DNA of 64,000 bases from Cymodocea nodosa (Eukaryota; Streptophyta; Magnoliopsida; Alismatales; Cymodoceaceae), in contig CM072343.1 in NCBI GenBank assembly GCA_036874045.1, forward strand, positions 16,140,001 through 16,204,000, read 5' to 3'. Under the pieces are notes generated by a model that searched no databases, was not told the DNA's origin, and worked only from the letters and a program-made list of their open reading frames with translations. The position numbers and the translations under genes are program-made. Shown here one piece after another: positions 21,897 to 33,156 of the stretch (position 1 is the stretch's first letter; each line of letters opens with the position of its first letter).

Positions 21897-23279
21897 ACGT
21901 TTGCTCTTGTACCCTTCTTTATCCTTTATTTGATTATATTTCAATCAATTTCACGTAATTAGTTAACCAAGATTTTGATGCAGGGGTCCCGCTCTTTTAC
22001 GTCCAAGTGAGCTTTTTTTGTCTTTTTGACTGATTCAACGCAGTGGCTTGTTAATTTTAGTGTTTACTAGAACTTAGTTTTAGGATTTAAGTTTTATGAT
22101 GAAGTAAGTAAGTAAGCTACAAATTATGAAGCGGAGGAATTTCATCTCGTTCAATACGAATTCTAAAACAAAGATATATTATTTTTAAAAATATAAAAGT
22201 GTTTATTTATCGCATTAGAATGAAGTAAAATCTACCGGTTCGAATTCTCAAGCGCACCTGCCATTGTTCATCCCTGTTCGATAACTTAAGAAGTACGAAG
22301 TTTCCATCGTACCTCTTTTGATGTTCTTCAAAATAATATTGAGATCATGATGAAGCTTTCGACCCCAAGTTCCCATGCATATTTGTCTGTAGAAGTTCCT
22401 CAGAATGCGTGTAGAATTAATAGTTTCCAAGATCAAGATTTTCACTCAATTCATCGTATATATATATATATATATATTGTAAGAAGCATCAGATCATAAG
22501 TCTCTAGCCCATGCTTCGTAGGTAGGTTTGAATCTAGGGTTTGATTATGCATTTGATGCTTTCAGACCAAGTTGTTTCTTTGTTTAAGTCATCTCTCTCT
22601 CTCTCGTTCTCTCAATATTTGCACACCATGAAAGCACATTAGATTAAATTAACCATGATTGCATAAAAAATGTTGTATGGCCAGCCAGTTAAAGAATTCA
22701 TTCTCTGGCGATAATGAAATCTGGAATCCTTGAGTTCACACTTAGCTTGTGTTAATCCTAGCTTATTAAAGAAAATGAGAATAATTGTCACTTGTATTCA
22801 TGTACGTAAGTGGCGAAGTCACATTGCGCGTGTTTGCATGCGTGTGCCCCCAAGTAATTAAAGATGAGGAATTTCGGAGAGGCAAGAGAATGCACCAATG
22901 ACTAAATCTCTGGTCGTTGTAAATTAATTAATTCTAAGCAATTGAGTTAATTACAATTGTATAGGTGCATTTTTATAACATTTGATATATATGTTACAAA
23001 ATATGGAAAGAATTAAATAAGAGATTTATCGTAACAAATAGGAAAGAATTAAATAATTTTAATCATAGCTATTTAATAAGAGATAATCCTAATTTTTTAG
23101 ATTTTGATGTAATAAATTGAAGGAAAATACAAAAATGCACATTTCTTATTTTATCATTAATATAATTTTGATGTAATAAATGTTTAAATATAATTATGTA
23201 CATTGTACATTAAATGTAAAAATATTTGATGTAATTACAAAAATAATGTAATTTTAATTTAAATTTAGAAATAAAATAA
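21897..23279. other. Upstream region of NAS and gene-free stretch
   Basis: AT-rich, with an (AT)n microsatellite at 22457-22478 and a short (TC)n run near 22594-22603. It presumably contains the distal promoter of the minus-strand NAS gene; I did not identify iron-response elements with confidence. No gene is seen. Confidence 0.45.
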
Positions 23280-24347
23280 TTATTTTAACTTTATGACTTG
23301 TGTTTGAATGTGTTGATGGATGATGAATTATGAATGGCCTCTTGATGATGTCTTGATATTAATGTTAATGTGATGAATAATAATTTATGAATGATGACTT
23401 ATGTTTGATGTTCATGTATTTATAAATAAAATAATGTGTTTGAATGATAAATTGATTATCAAAAATGTTATAAATTTTTTTATTTTTATTTTAATTTAAA
23501 ATCAAAAAAATAAATATAAAAAATTAAAAACCTCGGTTGGATTGAAATTAAGATTCAGTCAAACCGAATGAAAAAATAAAAGAAAAAAAAACTTGCCTTC
23601 TATTGGTTGGATCGAAGTTAAGCTTTGGTCTAATCAAAGAAAAACTTTAGTTAGTTTGATCGAAGGAAAAAATAAAAAACTTTAGTTAGTTAGATTGAAG
23701 AAATAAATAAAAGAAAAAAAATTCAATATGATTGAAGTCCAAGCTTTGGTCTGTTTGAAAAAGAATAAAAAAATAAAAAATTTGGTTAGATCGAAGCCTA
23801 AGCTTCAATCTAACTGAAAAAAAGTAAAAAACTAAAAAACTTCGGTTAGACTGAAGACTGAGCTTCAGTCTAATCGAAGGGAAAAATAAAAAAATAAAAA
23901 ACTTTAGTTAGTTGGACAGAAAAAAAAAATTCAATCAGACTGAAGCTCGGTTTGATAGAAAAAAATAAAAAAATAAAAGACTTTAGTCAGACTGAAGTTT
24001 GAGCTTCTATCTAACCGAAAAAAAATAGAAAACTAAAAAACTTCGATCGAACTAAAGTTTGAGCTTCGGTTTTACAAAAGGAAAAAAAAAATTTCAGTTA
24101 GTTGAATCGAAGAAAAAAGAAAATTCTACTGGTTAGATTGAAGCTAGTCTGACTGAAGAAAAAATAAAAGAAAAAAAAACTTCTACTTTGGTTGGGTCGG
24201 GTCGAACTATCTCGAAAACATTTTAGATTGGACTAGACTACCTTGAAATAATTTCAAACTAGGCTAAGCTATTAAAAAAAAATTTAAAAATTTTTTACCC
24301 AACCCGATCCGACCCATAGCCCGCACAAGCCAACTCAGCCCAGCCTA
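23280..24347 (+). repeat. Hairpin-array repeat, copy 1
   Basis: From 23530 to 24190 a unit of about 60-65 bases recurs about ten times: CTTCGGTTAGACTGAAG, a short middle, then CTTCAGTCTAATCGAAG, then an A-rich spacer. The two halves of each unit are mirror partners, so each unit can fold as a hairpin; the clearest is at 23840-23880. The flanks (23280-23470, and 24190-24347 with GGTTGGGTCGGGTCG and CAACCCGATCCGACCC) recur reverse-complemented at 51880-53480. Family unknown; a non-autonomous DNA transposon is possible. The Copia element inserted at its right end. Confidence 0.7.
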
Positions 24348-24352
24348 TTAAC
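24348..24352. repeat. Target-site duplication, left copy (TTAAC)
   Basis: TTAAC immediately before the left Copia LTR equals TTAAC at 30312-30316 immediately after the right LTR. A 5-bp duplication is typical of Copia integration. Confidence 0.85.
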
Positions 24353-25307
24353 TATTAGGGCAAGTATTACAAGTGTGTAGTATGCCACAAGTAGTCCAGG
24401 TTCAATCGAAAGCTTGTTAGCAATAAGTATCTGGTAGTTATATATTTTCGGTAGGTTACAGACCTAAGTATCTAAAAATAAAAGTTAAGTCGAAGGCTTT
24501 GAGTTAACTATCCGAAAGTTAGAAGATTTCGGAGAGTTGAGTTGTAACTATCCGAAATGACTTAAAAGACACTTAAGTGGATGTTCGGATAGTTAAGAAG
24601 CCAAGTATCCAAAAAGTAGTGACTTAAGTAGATCTTCGGATAGTTAGGTAGTAACTATTCGAAGTTCATGAGTTTTTCGGAGGGTTATCGGTAGAACCTT
24701 CCGAAATGCCTAAAAAGACACTTAAGTGAGTTTTCGAATAGTTAAGATATAACTATCTGAAAGACATGTAGTTTTCAGTGAGTTATCAGCATAACTTTCT
24801 AAAAGGACAGAGAGAGAAAAGTAATTGACTTTTTGGACAGTTAAGTTTGTAACTGTCCGAAATACAGAATCTCTCGGACAGTTAACTTGGTACTGTATCG
24901 CCGGTTCAGAAAGAATATTCTCTTCAAATAGTTAAGTTTGAAACTATCCGAAATGTTGCAAATTTCGAAGAGTTAATAAGATAAGGCTCTGAAATTAATA
25001 GCCTCTTCTTTGAAGCATTATTTCTTTACTATAATGGCTTGTATGTAATTAAAGGTTTATAAACCTTAAGTTGGGTAGTATATAAACCTTTATGATGTTG
25101 TAAAACATTGCGGTTGATTGTGGCGAAGCTCATAAGGAACCCTCAACTCTCTGTGGACGTAGGTTGTTGCTGAACTACGTAAATCATGTTTCTTCTTTGT
25201 ATTATTTCTTCTCTTACTCTTCACTCCTAGCATTGGTGAGTTTAGAGCTGAGTATTTCAGTATCGTGTCATAGAAGGTTAATTGAATGATTCGTTAAGAA
25301 ATCAACA
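24353..25307 (+). repeat. Copia 5' LTR
   Basis: Starts TATTAGGGCAAGTATTA (the right LTR has the expected TG) and ends ATCAACA. Its first half is built of mirrored modules such as CGGATAGTTA...TAACTATCCGAA and TTCGGACAGTTAAG...TAACTGTCCGAA, separated by GACTTAAGTGGA-like phrases. A TATA-like stretch (GTAGTATATAAACC, 25075-25088) may be the promoter core. Confidence 0.9.
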
Positions 25308-25309
25308 AC

Positions 25310-25321
25310 TAGTATCAGAGC
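25310..25321 (+). other. Copia primer binding site (initiator tRNA-Met type)
   Basis: TAGTATCAGAGC, two bases after the LTR, differs by one base from TGGTATCAGAGC, the plant Copia PBS complementary to initiator methionine tRNA. The G-to-A change fits the general decay. Confidence 0.85.
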
Positions 25322-25344
25322 GAAAGGTTCTTCAATTTAATAGA

Positions 25345-28300
25345 ATGGCAAACGATAGAAAGCTCAGAATCGAGAAGTTTGATGGAAAAGATTTCGGATA
25401 CTAGAGGTCTCAGATCGAAGACTGTTTGTATTAGAAGAATCTTCATCAACCGTTGTTCGGAAGAAAACCAGAGAAGATGGATCAAGAAGAGTAGGAGCTA
25501 TTTGATAGAAAAGCTTTAGGTCTCGTCAGGTTGTCACTAGTAAGAAACGTTCATTCAAACGTTGCCAAGGAGAAAACAATAGCTGACTTGATGAAAGCTT
25601 TGTCTAATATGTATGAGAAGCCTTCAGTCGCCAACAATGTATTTCTCATGCGTAGATTATTTAATCTGAAAATGCATGAATGTGGAAATGTAACTAACCA
25701 TGTTAATGAGCTAAATACTATTCTAAATCAACTACACTCAGTAGATATAGTATTTGATGATGAAGTCAGGGCCTTGATTTTATTATCCTCATTACTAGAA
25801 AGTTGGTCTCCTGTCGTGACTAGTGTAAGTAGTTCACTAGGTCATGAGAAGCTCAAGATGAGTGACATCAGGGATTTAATTTTGAGTGAGGACATTCGCA
25901 GGAAAAGTGAATTGTCAATTTCAACTTCTGCCCTTAGTGTTGAAACTAGAGGGAGAAGTAAATCAAAACAATTTAAATCCAAAGGAAGGTCAAAGTCTAG
26001 AGGTACTAGTAAAATGAGAGTAGATATCAAATGTTGGAACTATAATCAATGGGGGCACTTCAAGTCATAGTGTAAGGCTCCCAAGAAAGACAGTAGAGGA
26101 AAGAAATCAGAAGGAGTAGTTGCAAATGTTGTCTCCTACGATTCTGATGATGCTCTAGTATGTTGTGTTGACAGTTCAATTGACTCATGAGTATTGAACT
26201 CAGGAGCTTCTTTCCACACTACCTACAGGAAGGATTTGTTGCATAGTTATCGTGTAACTCTTATAAAAAAGGTGTACCTAGCTAACAACATAAGTCTAGA
26301 TGTGTTGGGAATTGGAGAGGTACACATTAAAACAAAGTAAGGTATATGGAAATTGCAAGAAGTCAGATATGTTCCAGATCTTGCAAAGCAATTAATTTCC
26401 ATAAGTTCCCTAGACAATGATGGTTATCAGATTGCCTTTGGTGTAGGCAAATGGAAGGTAACCAAATGTGCAAGGATTATTGCCTCAGGATAGACATACA
26501 CCTTATATTTAACATCAGATCAAGATGACTCCATTGCAGCAGTTAGTGACACTGAAGACACTAACTTATGGCATAAAAGATTGGGACACCTCATTGAGAA
26601 TGGACTGAAAGTTTTAGTGGCAGAAGGGAAAATCCCTAAGCTAAAGAATGTCAATTTAGGGATATGTGAGGACTGCATTGAGGGAAAGTAGAAGAAAGTT
26701 AGCTTTGCCAGGAATCCTCATGATCCTAAGTCATAGAAATTAGAGCTAGTTCACACGGATGTGTGGAGGCCTGCTCCTATCAGTTCTTTAGGAGGTGCTC
26801 TCTATTATATCACCTTCATTGATGACAATACAAGGAAGGTATGGGTTTATTTTCTGAAACAAAAGTCTGAAGTTTTCCAAGTCTTCAAGAAATGGAAGGC
26901 AGAAGTGGAAAATCAGAGTGGAAGAAAAATCAAATCCATCAGGTCAGATAATGGAGGAGAATATGATAGCCATGAATTTAAAGTTTACTATGAGGAACAA
27001 GGAATTAGAAGACAGATGACTATAGCTGGAACTCCACAACAAAATGGAGTTGTTGAAAGGATGAACAAGACTCTGAATGAACTGGCAAGATGTATGAGAC
27101 TACATGCAGGTTTTCCTAAAACATTCTAGGTAGAAGTTGTTAATATAGTTGTTTATCTAATAAATAGAAGACCATCCGTCCCAATTGAGCTTAAGAACCC
27201 TAAAGAGTTGTGGACAGGGAAAGAGGTCAACTATGCACACTTGAAAGTCTTTGGATCCAAGTCATTTGTCCACTTGAATAGTGACAAAAGAGACAAGTTG
27301 GATTCAAAATCACAGATATGTTATTTCATTGGCTATGGAAAAGATTATTTTGGTTATAGATTCTGGGTAGAAGAAACCAAGAAAATAATCTGTGCAAAAG
27401 ATGTCATATTCATTGAATTCAAGATGTTTAAGCATAGAGAAAGTGTAGAAGAACAGTAGTTAGAGCTTCAGTCTAGAAGTACTATTGAGATTAGTCTAGA
27501 TAATGATGTGAACAACCTCAGAATGAACCTGTAGAAGAAATTCAGCTTCCAGAGGCTGAACATCAAGAACATCTAGATGATCAAGGAGATGAAGTTGTCA
27601 TTAGACAACTTAGAAGGTCTGGAAGGGTCTCCAGACAACCAGAAAGGTATGTACCATCATTCAATTATCTGTTATTGATGGATGATGGTGAACCTGAAAC
27701 ATATCAGGAAGCAATCTATGCAAGTGATGCACATAAATGGGAGTTAGCAATGAAAGAAGAAATGAGATCCCTAGAGAAGAATAATACTTGGGAGCTAACT
27801 TCCTTGCTAGAAGGAAAGAAAATCCTAGGAAATAAGTGGGTGTTTAGGATAAAAGAACAATCAGATGGTAGCAAAAAATATAAAGCTAGACTTGTCGTCA
27901 AGGGTTTTCAGCAAATTCAAGATATAGACTATATAGAAGTATTCTCTCTTGTTGTGAAGTTGAATACTATTAAAATAGTCTTAAGCATTGTTGCTGCAAG
28001 AAATTTGCTCTTGGAGCAAATGGATGTAAAGACAACATTCCTACCTAGTGACTTGTAGGAAGAACTTTACATGATGTAGCTAGAAGGATTTACAGTTACT
28101 GGCAAGAAAAGAAAGACAGTTTGTAGATTGCTGAAAAGTCTGTATGGTTTAAAGCAAACACCATGACAATGGTACAAGAGATTTGATACCTTTATCTGTA
28201 CCCTAGACTTCAAAAGATGTGATACAGACTATTACTGCTACATAAAACTGCTAGATGATTGCTTCATTATTCTACTGATTTATGTAGATGATATGTTAAT

Positions 28301-29246
28301 TACTTGTTCTAGTATGGAACAGATTAAGCAATTGAAGAGATAACAGTCAAAAGAATTTGGCATGAAGGATATGGGAGAAGTCAAGCAAATCTTGGGTATG
28401 AGAATTATCTGAGATAAAGTGGCAGACACTTTGACATTAAATCAGAAGAAGTATCTAGAAAAGGTACTAAGGAGATTTAATGTCTCAAATGAGAGGAAGA
28501 CTGAACTACCTCTCGGACCCCACTTCAAGTTGTCTAAAGATCAGTCAGCTAAGACTGAAGAATAAAGGACAAGAATGTTTAGAATACCATATGCTTCAGT
28601 AGTGGGAAGTTTAATGCATGCCATGATATACACAAGACCTGATATATCTCATGTAGTGGGAGTGTTCAGTAGATATATGGCAAAACCAGGAGCTGAGCAT
28701 TGGTCTGCGATACTGTGGATACTCAGATATCTCAGATATTCCCTAGATGTAGATTTGAATTTCAAGAAAGGACCAGTTGAATTGATTGGCTACTGTGATG
28801 CTGATTTAGGAAGAGAGTTGAACAAAAGTAGGAGTACTTCAGGTTATGTTTTCTACATAGGAAGTACTGCAATTAGTTGAAGATCCAAGTTGCAAAGTAT
28901 TGTTGCACTCTCGACCATAGAAGCTGAATATGTTGCAGTAGCAGAGGCAGCTAAAGAAAGAATCTAGCTAGAGAATGTACTAGCCAAATTAGAGCACAAA
29001 CAGAATAGAAGCATTCTATTCTGTGACAATCAAAGTGCAATTTATTTAGCTGAGAATCCGAAGTTCCATTCAAGGTCCAAGCATATGAGAATGAGATTTC
29101 ATTTCATAAGGGAAGAGATAGAGCAGAACAAGTTACATTTTCAGAAGATTGTTGGATCTGAAAATGCAATAGATATGCTAACCAAAGTTCTAAATCTACA
29201 GAAATTAAGGCTCTGTATGGCCTTAATTGGTCTCCTGAAAAACTGA
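25345..29246 (+). pseudogene. Copia gag-pol polyprotein, broken
   Basis: Reads from an ATG (MANDRKLRIEKFDGKDF) to a TGA at 29244-29246 in essentially one frame. Domains: gag to about 26090 ending in a zinc knuckle whose second Cys is Tyr (CWNYNQWGHF); protease LNSGASFH near 26200 (Asp of the DSGA motif changed to Asn); integrase HHCC 26570-26690 (WHKRLGH, CEDC), core with HTDVW and [23 protein letters not shown] 27675-28400 with LVVKGFQQ, VYGLKQ-like LYGLKQTP and YVDD at 28281-28292; RNase H 28575-29190 (YCDADLG, STIEAEYVA, FCDNQSAIYLAENP). About 25 stops, mostly TAG, and one frameshift near 27510 disable it. Confidence 0.92.
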
Positions 29247-29351
29247 AAAGTAGAAGGAGATGAAGAGTTGATGATTATTTGAGCAGCAGTTGCAATAATC
29301 TGTAAGCCGAGTGTAGAGATTGATTTTTCTTTCGATCATTGTGACAAACTC

Positions 29352-29363
29352 CAAGTGGGAGAT
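29352..29363 (+). other. Copia polypurine tract
   Basis: CAAGTGGGAGAT directly before the TGTTAGGG start of the right LTR is the standard plant Copia plus-strand primer site. Confidence 0.85.
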
Positions 29364-30311
29364 TGTTAGGGCAAGTATTATAGGTGTGGAGTATGCCACA
29401 AGTAGTCTAGGTTCAATCAGAAGCTTGTTAGCAGTAAGTATCCGACAGTTATATATTTTCGATAGGTTACAGACCTAAGTATTCAGAAATAAAAGTTAAG
29501 TCGGAGGCTTTGAGTTAACTATCCAAAAGTTAAAAGATTTCGGAGAGTTAAGTTGTAACTATCCGAAATGACTTAAAGGACACTTAAGTAGATCTTTAGA
29601 TAGTTAAGAAGCTAAGTATCTGGAAAGCAGTGACTTAAATAGATCTTAGGATAGTTAGGTAGTAACTATCTGAAGTTCATGAGTTTTTTGGAGGGTTATC
29701 GGCATAACCTTCCGAAATGCCTGAAAATACACTTAAGTGAGTTTTCGAATAGTTAAGGTATAATTATCCGAAAGACATGTAGTTTTCGGTGAGTTATCAG
29801 CATAACCTTCCAAAAGGATAGAGAGAGAAAAGTAAGTGACTTTTCGGACAATTAAGTCTGTAACTGTTTGAAATACAGAATCTCTCGGACAGTTAACCTG
29901 GTACTGTACCGCTCGTTCAAAAAGAATATTCTCTTCGAATAATTAAGTATGTAACTATCCGAAATGTTGCAGATTTCGGAGAGTTAAGAAGATAAGGCTC
30001 TGAAATTAATAACCTCTTCTCTAAATCATTGTTTCTCTACTATAATGGCTTGTATGTAATTAAAGGTTTATAAACCCTAAGTTGGGTAATATATAAACCT
30101 TTATGTTGTTGTAAAACATTGTGGTTGATTGTTTCGAAGATCATAAGGAACCCTCAACTCTCCGTGGACGTAGGTTGTTACTGAACCACATAAATCTTGT
30201 TTCTTCTCTGTATTATTTCTTCTCTTCACTCCTAGATCAGTGAGTTTAGAGCTGAGTGTTTCAATATTGTGTCATAGAAGGTTAATTGAACGATTCGTTA
30301 AGAAATCAACA
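29364..30311 (+). repeat. Copia 3' LTR
   Basis: TGTTAGGGCAAGTATTA...AATCAACA, 948 bp, near-collinear with the left LTR of 955 bp. It is followed by the TTAAC target duplication at 30312-30316. Confidence 0.92.
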
Positions 30312-30316
30312 TTAAC
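30312..30316. repeat. Target-site duplication, right copy (TTAAC)
   Basis: Partner of 24348-24352; confirms that the Copia element is a single complete insertion. Confidence 0.85.
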
Positions 30317-30669
30317 ACCTCTAATTTCAACTCTAAGGGGGTGTTTGTGCACCTAGAAAATGTTGGAAAGAAAATGACGGAAAACTAAGGAAAATATCGG
30401 AAAGGAAAATAACAGAAAGTAATGAAAAATTTATAGAAAATCGGAGTGTTTGTACACATAACAGAAAATGATGGAATTTGAAAAACATGTGTTTGTGCAT
30501 GGAATAGAAAATGACGGAAAATTATAGAATGTAAACTATGTATGCTTGTTCACATATTAGAAAATATTGAAGACTAACTAAATTCAATATTTATTGTTCA
30601 TGTTTGGAAGATAGAGAATAAGAAAATTTGTCATAAATAATACAAGATAGTTACAACATAAAATACATA

Positions 30670-32081
30670 TCACATCTCTCTATTGTTCCACATATCTCTC
30701 ATAATATTAGCACGTATTGTATCAGCAATTTGCTTTCTATAATCCTGACTTGATTCAATAGTAGCAGATGTAGCTTCTTCTGTAAAAGTTTGTTGAACAT
30801 TATCATTTGGCATTCCTTGTAATTCTTCTTGCTCATCTTCAAGTAAATCTGTTTTATCTGTTTTCCAAATAAAATTGTAAACTAAAAAACATGCCAATAT
30901 AATCTTTCCTTGTGTTTCAAAAGGAAATGGCATATAACCTTGTAAAATTGAGAATCAATGTTTGATTATTCCAAATGTACGTTCAATTACTGTCCTTAAC
31001 TGTGAATGCCTATAATTGAAATTTTCAATTGCATTCATTGGAAGTCTATTAGCATTATAATCATTCAAGTGATATCTTACACCTTGAAATGGTACAATAA
31101 ATTCTGGCCTATTAGGAAAACCAACATCTCTCAAGTAATATTTACCTGTAATTTATACAGAAGTTTTGAATATAATGTTAGAAACATTAATTTTACAATT
31201 TCTACTATACATAAGTATTTCCATTATTTTTATTAGTATCATACCTGACGGAACCTTAAAAGCATTACGTCGAGAAAGTGCATCATGAAGAATACAAGCA
31301 TCAACTGCTGATCCTTCCCATCCACTAAAAACATAAACAATTTCTATATCAAAATTACATGCTGCTAATACATTTTATGATAATTCACTTTTTCTATTCC
31401 TCCAACGTGTAGTTTATTCACCATAAATTGTAGCTTTGACATGAGTATCATCAATTGCTCTAATGCAATCTTAAAAGAAAAAAGAATATACATAATAAAG
31501 ACTACTAAATAGTAAAGAAGACATTGAAATATAACATTAACTCACCTTGAAATAAAGATAAACATGCCGATCATTTTGAATTTGTGCTAGTGTTGATGAT
31601 TCTTGCTTAGCCAATAGTTTATATCCTACTTTTAAAATTCCATTCAACATTTCATTGAAGTATGTGCTAATTGTCCAACCAGATGACAAAAGTGTTCAGT
31701 ACTTACACCATATCTTTGATTTTGTCCAATTGTAACTAAAAATATTGCCACCTTTTCTTCCACATTCATACATCTACTATCTTGCACTACTTCACGTCTC
31801 AAAAAACTACAAAAGTGGAAGAATACATGTTGATTCATTCTATAAATTTTCCTGCAATTATATAATTGATTAGGTAAAGATGGATTTAATAACGTAGTAA
31901 TGTATTCTTGTCCTTTTTTACTGTATATTTTAGAAGTACTCCTTGCAACATAATTCACGCCACTTACAAAAGTAGTTATGAATTTTCATGCTTTCATCAG
32001 ACATAAGAGTATTTGTTCTTGTTCTACCTCTTCCTCTTCCATAAGTGCTTTCAAAAGTTTCATGTTTGCATTTGTGTCCAT
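30670..32081 (-). pseudogene. PIF/Harbinger transposase, broken, two introns visible
   Basis: Starts MDTNANMKLLKAL at 32081 and ends MWNNREM at 30670. N-terminal helix region: YRMNQHVFFHFCSFLRREV and MNVEEKVAIFLVTIGQN. Catalytic DDE motifs: AIDDTHV (first Asp), YLRDVGFPNRPEF (second Asp), VIERTFGIIKH (Glu). Two introns with clean borders interrupt it: GTGAGTTA...TTCTTTTAAG near 31545-31470 just before the first Asp, and GTATGATA...AAATTACAG near 31245-31145. In-frame stops (for example the TGA after IIKH, TAA before TTRWRN) disable it. The family cuts and pastes DNA at TWA targets together with its Myb-like partner. Confidence 0.85.
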
Positions 32082-32394
32082 TTGTAGTAAGTAAAAATAC
32101 CTACAAAAAAAAATCAGATAGACAATAATATTTACATTAGATGATGATAATAACAATCTACATTAGAACATAATAAAAATATCTGGTACATCATCAACAT
32201 ACATAACATTAAATAACATGAAACATTATCTTGTACATCATCAATATCAACAACATACATAACATTCAACAACATAATACCACCAACAACGTTCATAATA
32301 ATATCTTCACTAATAATAATAATGTTTACTGCCTAACATCAACAACATTCTTCATTTCATATTATGTCTTAACCAAGTTAGTCTCATGTCTTAA

Positions 32395-32880
32395 GGTAAA
32401 CCTAAAAATATTTTTCGTTTTTGATGATTTTCTAATAACGTCATTGCATTATATACTTCATCTTGATTTAGCTCACTTAGTTCAAGCAATGATGGAATAA
32501 TGACTAATTCATTTATTTCTTCATTGTGTTGGAGTCTTAAGAATCCATTTCTTTCTTCTTCAACTTTGGCAATATGCTCCATTATCTACATTCTAGTTCT
32601 ATTACATTCTTTATATTCCTGTAAAAAATTTTTCATGTCTATTTCCATATCCCTAACTGATGCTGACATCTTCTCAGATGATTTTACATGAGGACAAGCT
32701 CGTGAGTGCTTCTTTTTAGAATCTAATTTTTGTGAGGGTAGTGTTGTCATATCATCGCTAGATGGTATTAGACACATATTATTGAAGTTATTAGATAGAG
32801 ATATGTCATCATTTAAATTAACATCTTCAAACTTATAGAATTACATAGTTACTACACTTGTTCCTACTCCAGCAACACTT
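32395..32880 (-). pseudogene. Harbinger Myb/SANT-like ORF1, C-terminal part
   Basis: Readable segments SRACPHVKSSEKMSASVRDM, IDMKNFLQEYKECNRTRM and, after a stop at about 32583, MEHIAKVEEERNGFLRL and LSELNQDEVYNAMTLLENHQ. This resembles the C-terminal half of the Myb/SANT-like protein that accompanies plant PIF/Harbinger transposases (helical, with xFLxLxDxxK-like closing motifs). The N-terminal DNA-binding domain is not found, so the gene is truncated. Position directly upstream of the transposase on the same strand supports the call. Confidence 0.55.
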
Positions 32881-33010
32881 ATCTGAAAAATTAACTTAAA
32901 ATGCTAATATATTGTACGTAACTTTCCTTTCAAACGACAGAATACGTTATTAAAAAGTTAATTTACTATGTACACCATTTGATATTGGTGTCTCATCTTC
33001 TTGCTATTAT

Positions 33011-33018
33011 TATATAAG
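33011..33018 (+). promoter_or_regulatory. Candidate TATA box of the nitrobindin gene
   Basis: TATATAAG lies 139 bases before the nitrobindin ATG. Spacing is acceptable for a plant gene with a long 5' untranslated region, but other AT-rich candidates exist. Confidence 0.35.
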
Positions 33019-33040
33019 TCTATTAAAATTTCGTCCGTTT

Positions 33041-33068
33041 CGAATGACGTAAGCGTCTACGTCATTCG
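33041..33068. promoter_or_regulatory. Palindrome with two facing TGACGT motifs
   Basis: CGAATGACGTA (33041-33051) and TACGTCATTCG (33058-33068) are perfect 11-bp inverted repeats around AGCGTC. Each arm holds TGACGTA/TACGTCA, the core bound by TGA-type bZIP factors (as-1/CRE-like). It is 89 bases upstream of the nitrobindin ATG, thus in its promoter or 5' leader. Confidence 0.55.
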
Positions 33069-33156
33069 GAAGGTCAGCTTCGTAAATATAAAGAGTCCTT
33101 GTGTTGGAGTTGGTTTTCCACTCATTCCTCTGGAGCACAGTTTGATTGTGAGAGTT

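Larger units (their letters stand above)
24353..30311 (+). mobile_element. Complete Copia LTR retrotransposon, degenerate
   Basis: A 5,959-bp element bounded by two LTRs (24353-25307 and 29364-30311), with PBS at 25310, a polyprotein pseudogene 25345-29246, a polypurine tract at 29352-29363 and a TTAAC target duplication. Domain order gag-protease-integrase-RT-RNase H is Copia-type. The LTRs differ by roughly a tenth of positions in the stretch I compared, many C/T, so insertion is old. It inserted into the end of a hairpin-array repeat. Confidence 0.92.
30334..32880 (-). mobile_element. PIF/Harbinger DNA transposon remnant
   Basis: The left end looks intact: TAA (30334-30336), the 3-bp target of this superfamily, then GGGGGTGTTTGTGCACC, a PIF-like terminal sequence, followed by subterminal repeats (GGAAAATGACGGAAAA-like) to 30560. 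Two minus-strand genes follow in usual relation: transposase (32081-30670) and a Myb/SANT-type accessory ORF (32880-32395). No matching terminal inverted repeat was found at the right side before the nitrobindin promoter, so that end is probably lost. Confidence 0.75.

Noticed and set aside
23530..24190. CRISPR-like array because of regularly spaced repeats
   Set aside because: Plant nuclear context, variable unit length, A-rich spacers without unique inserts, mirrored units; not a CRISPR.
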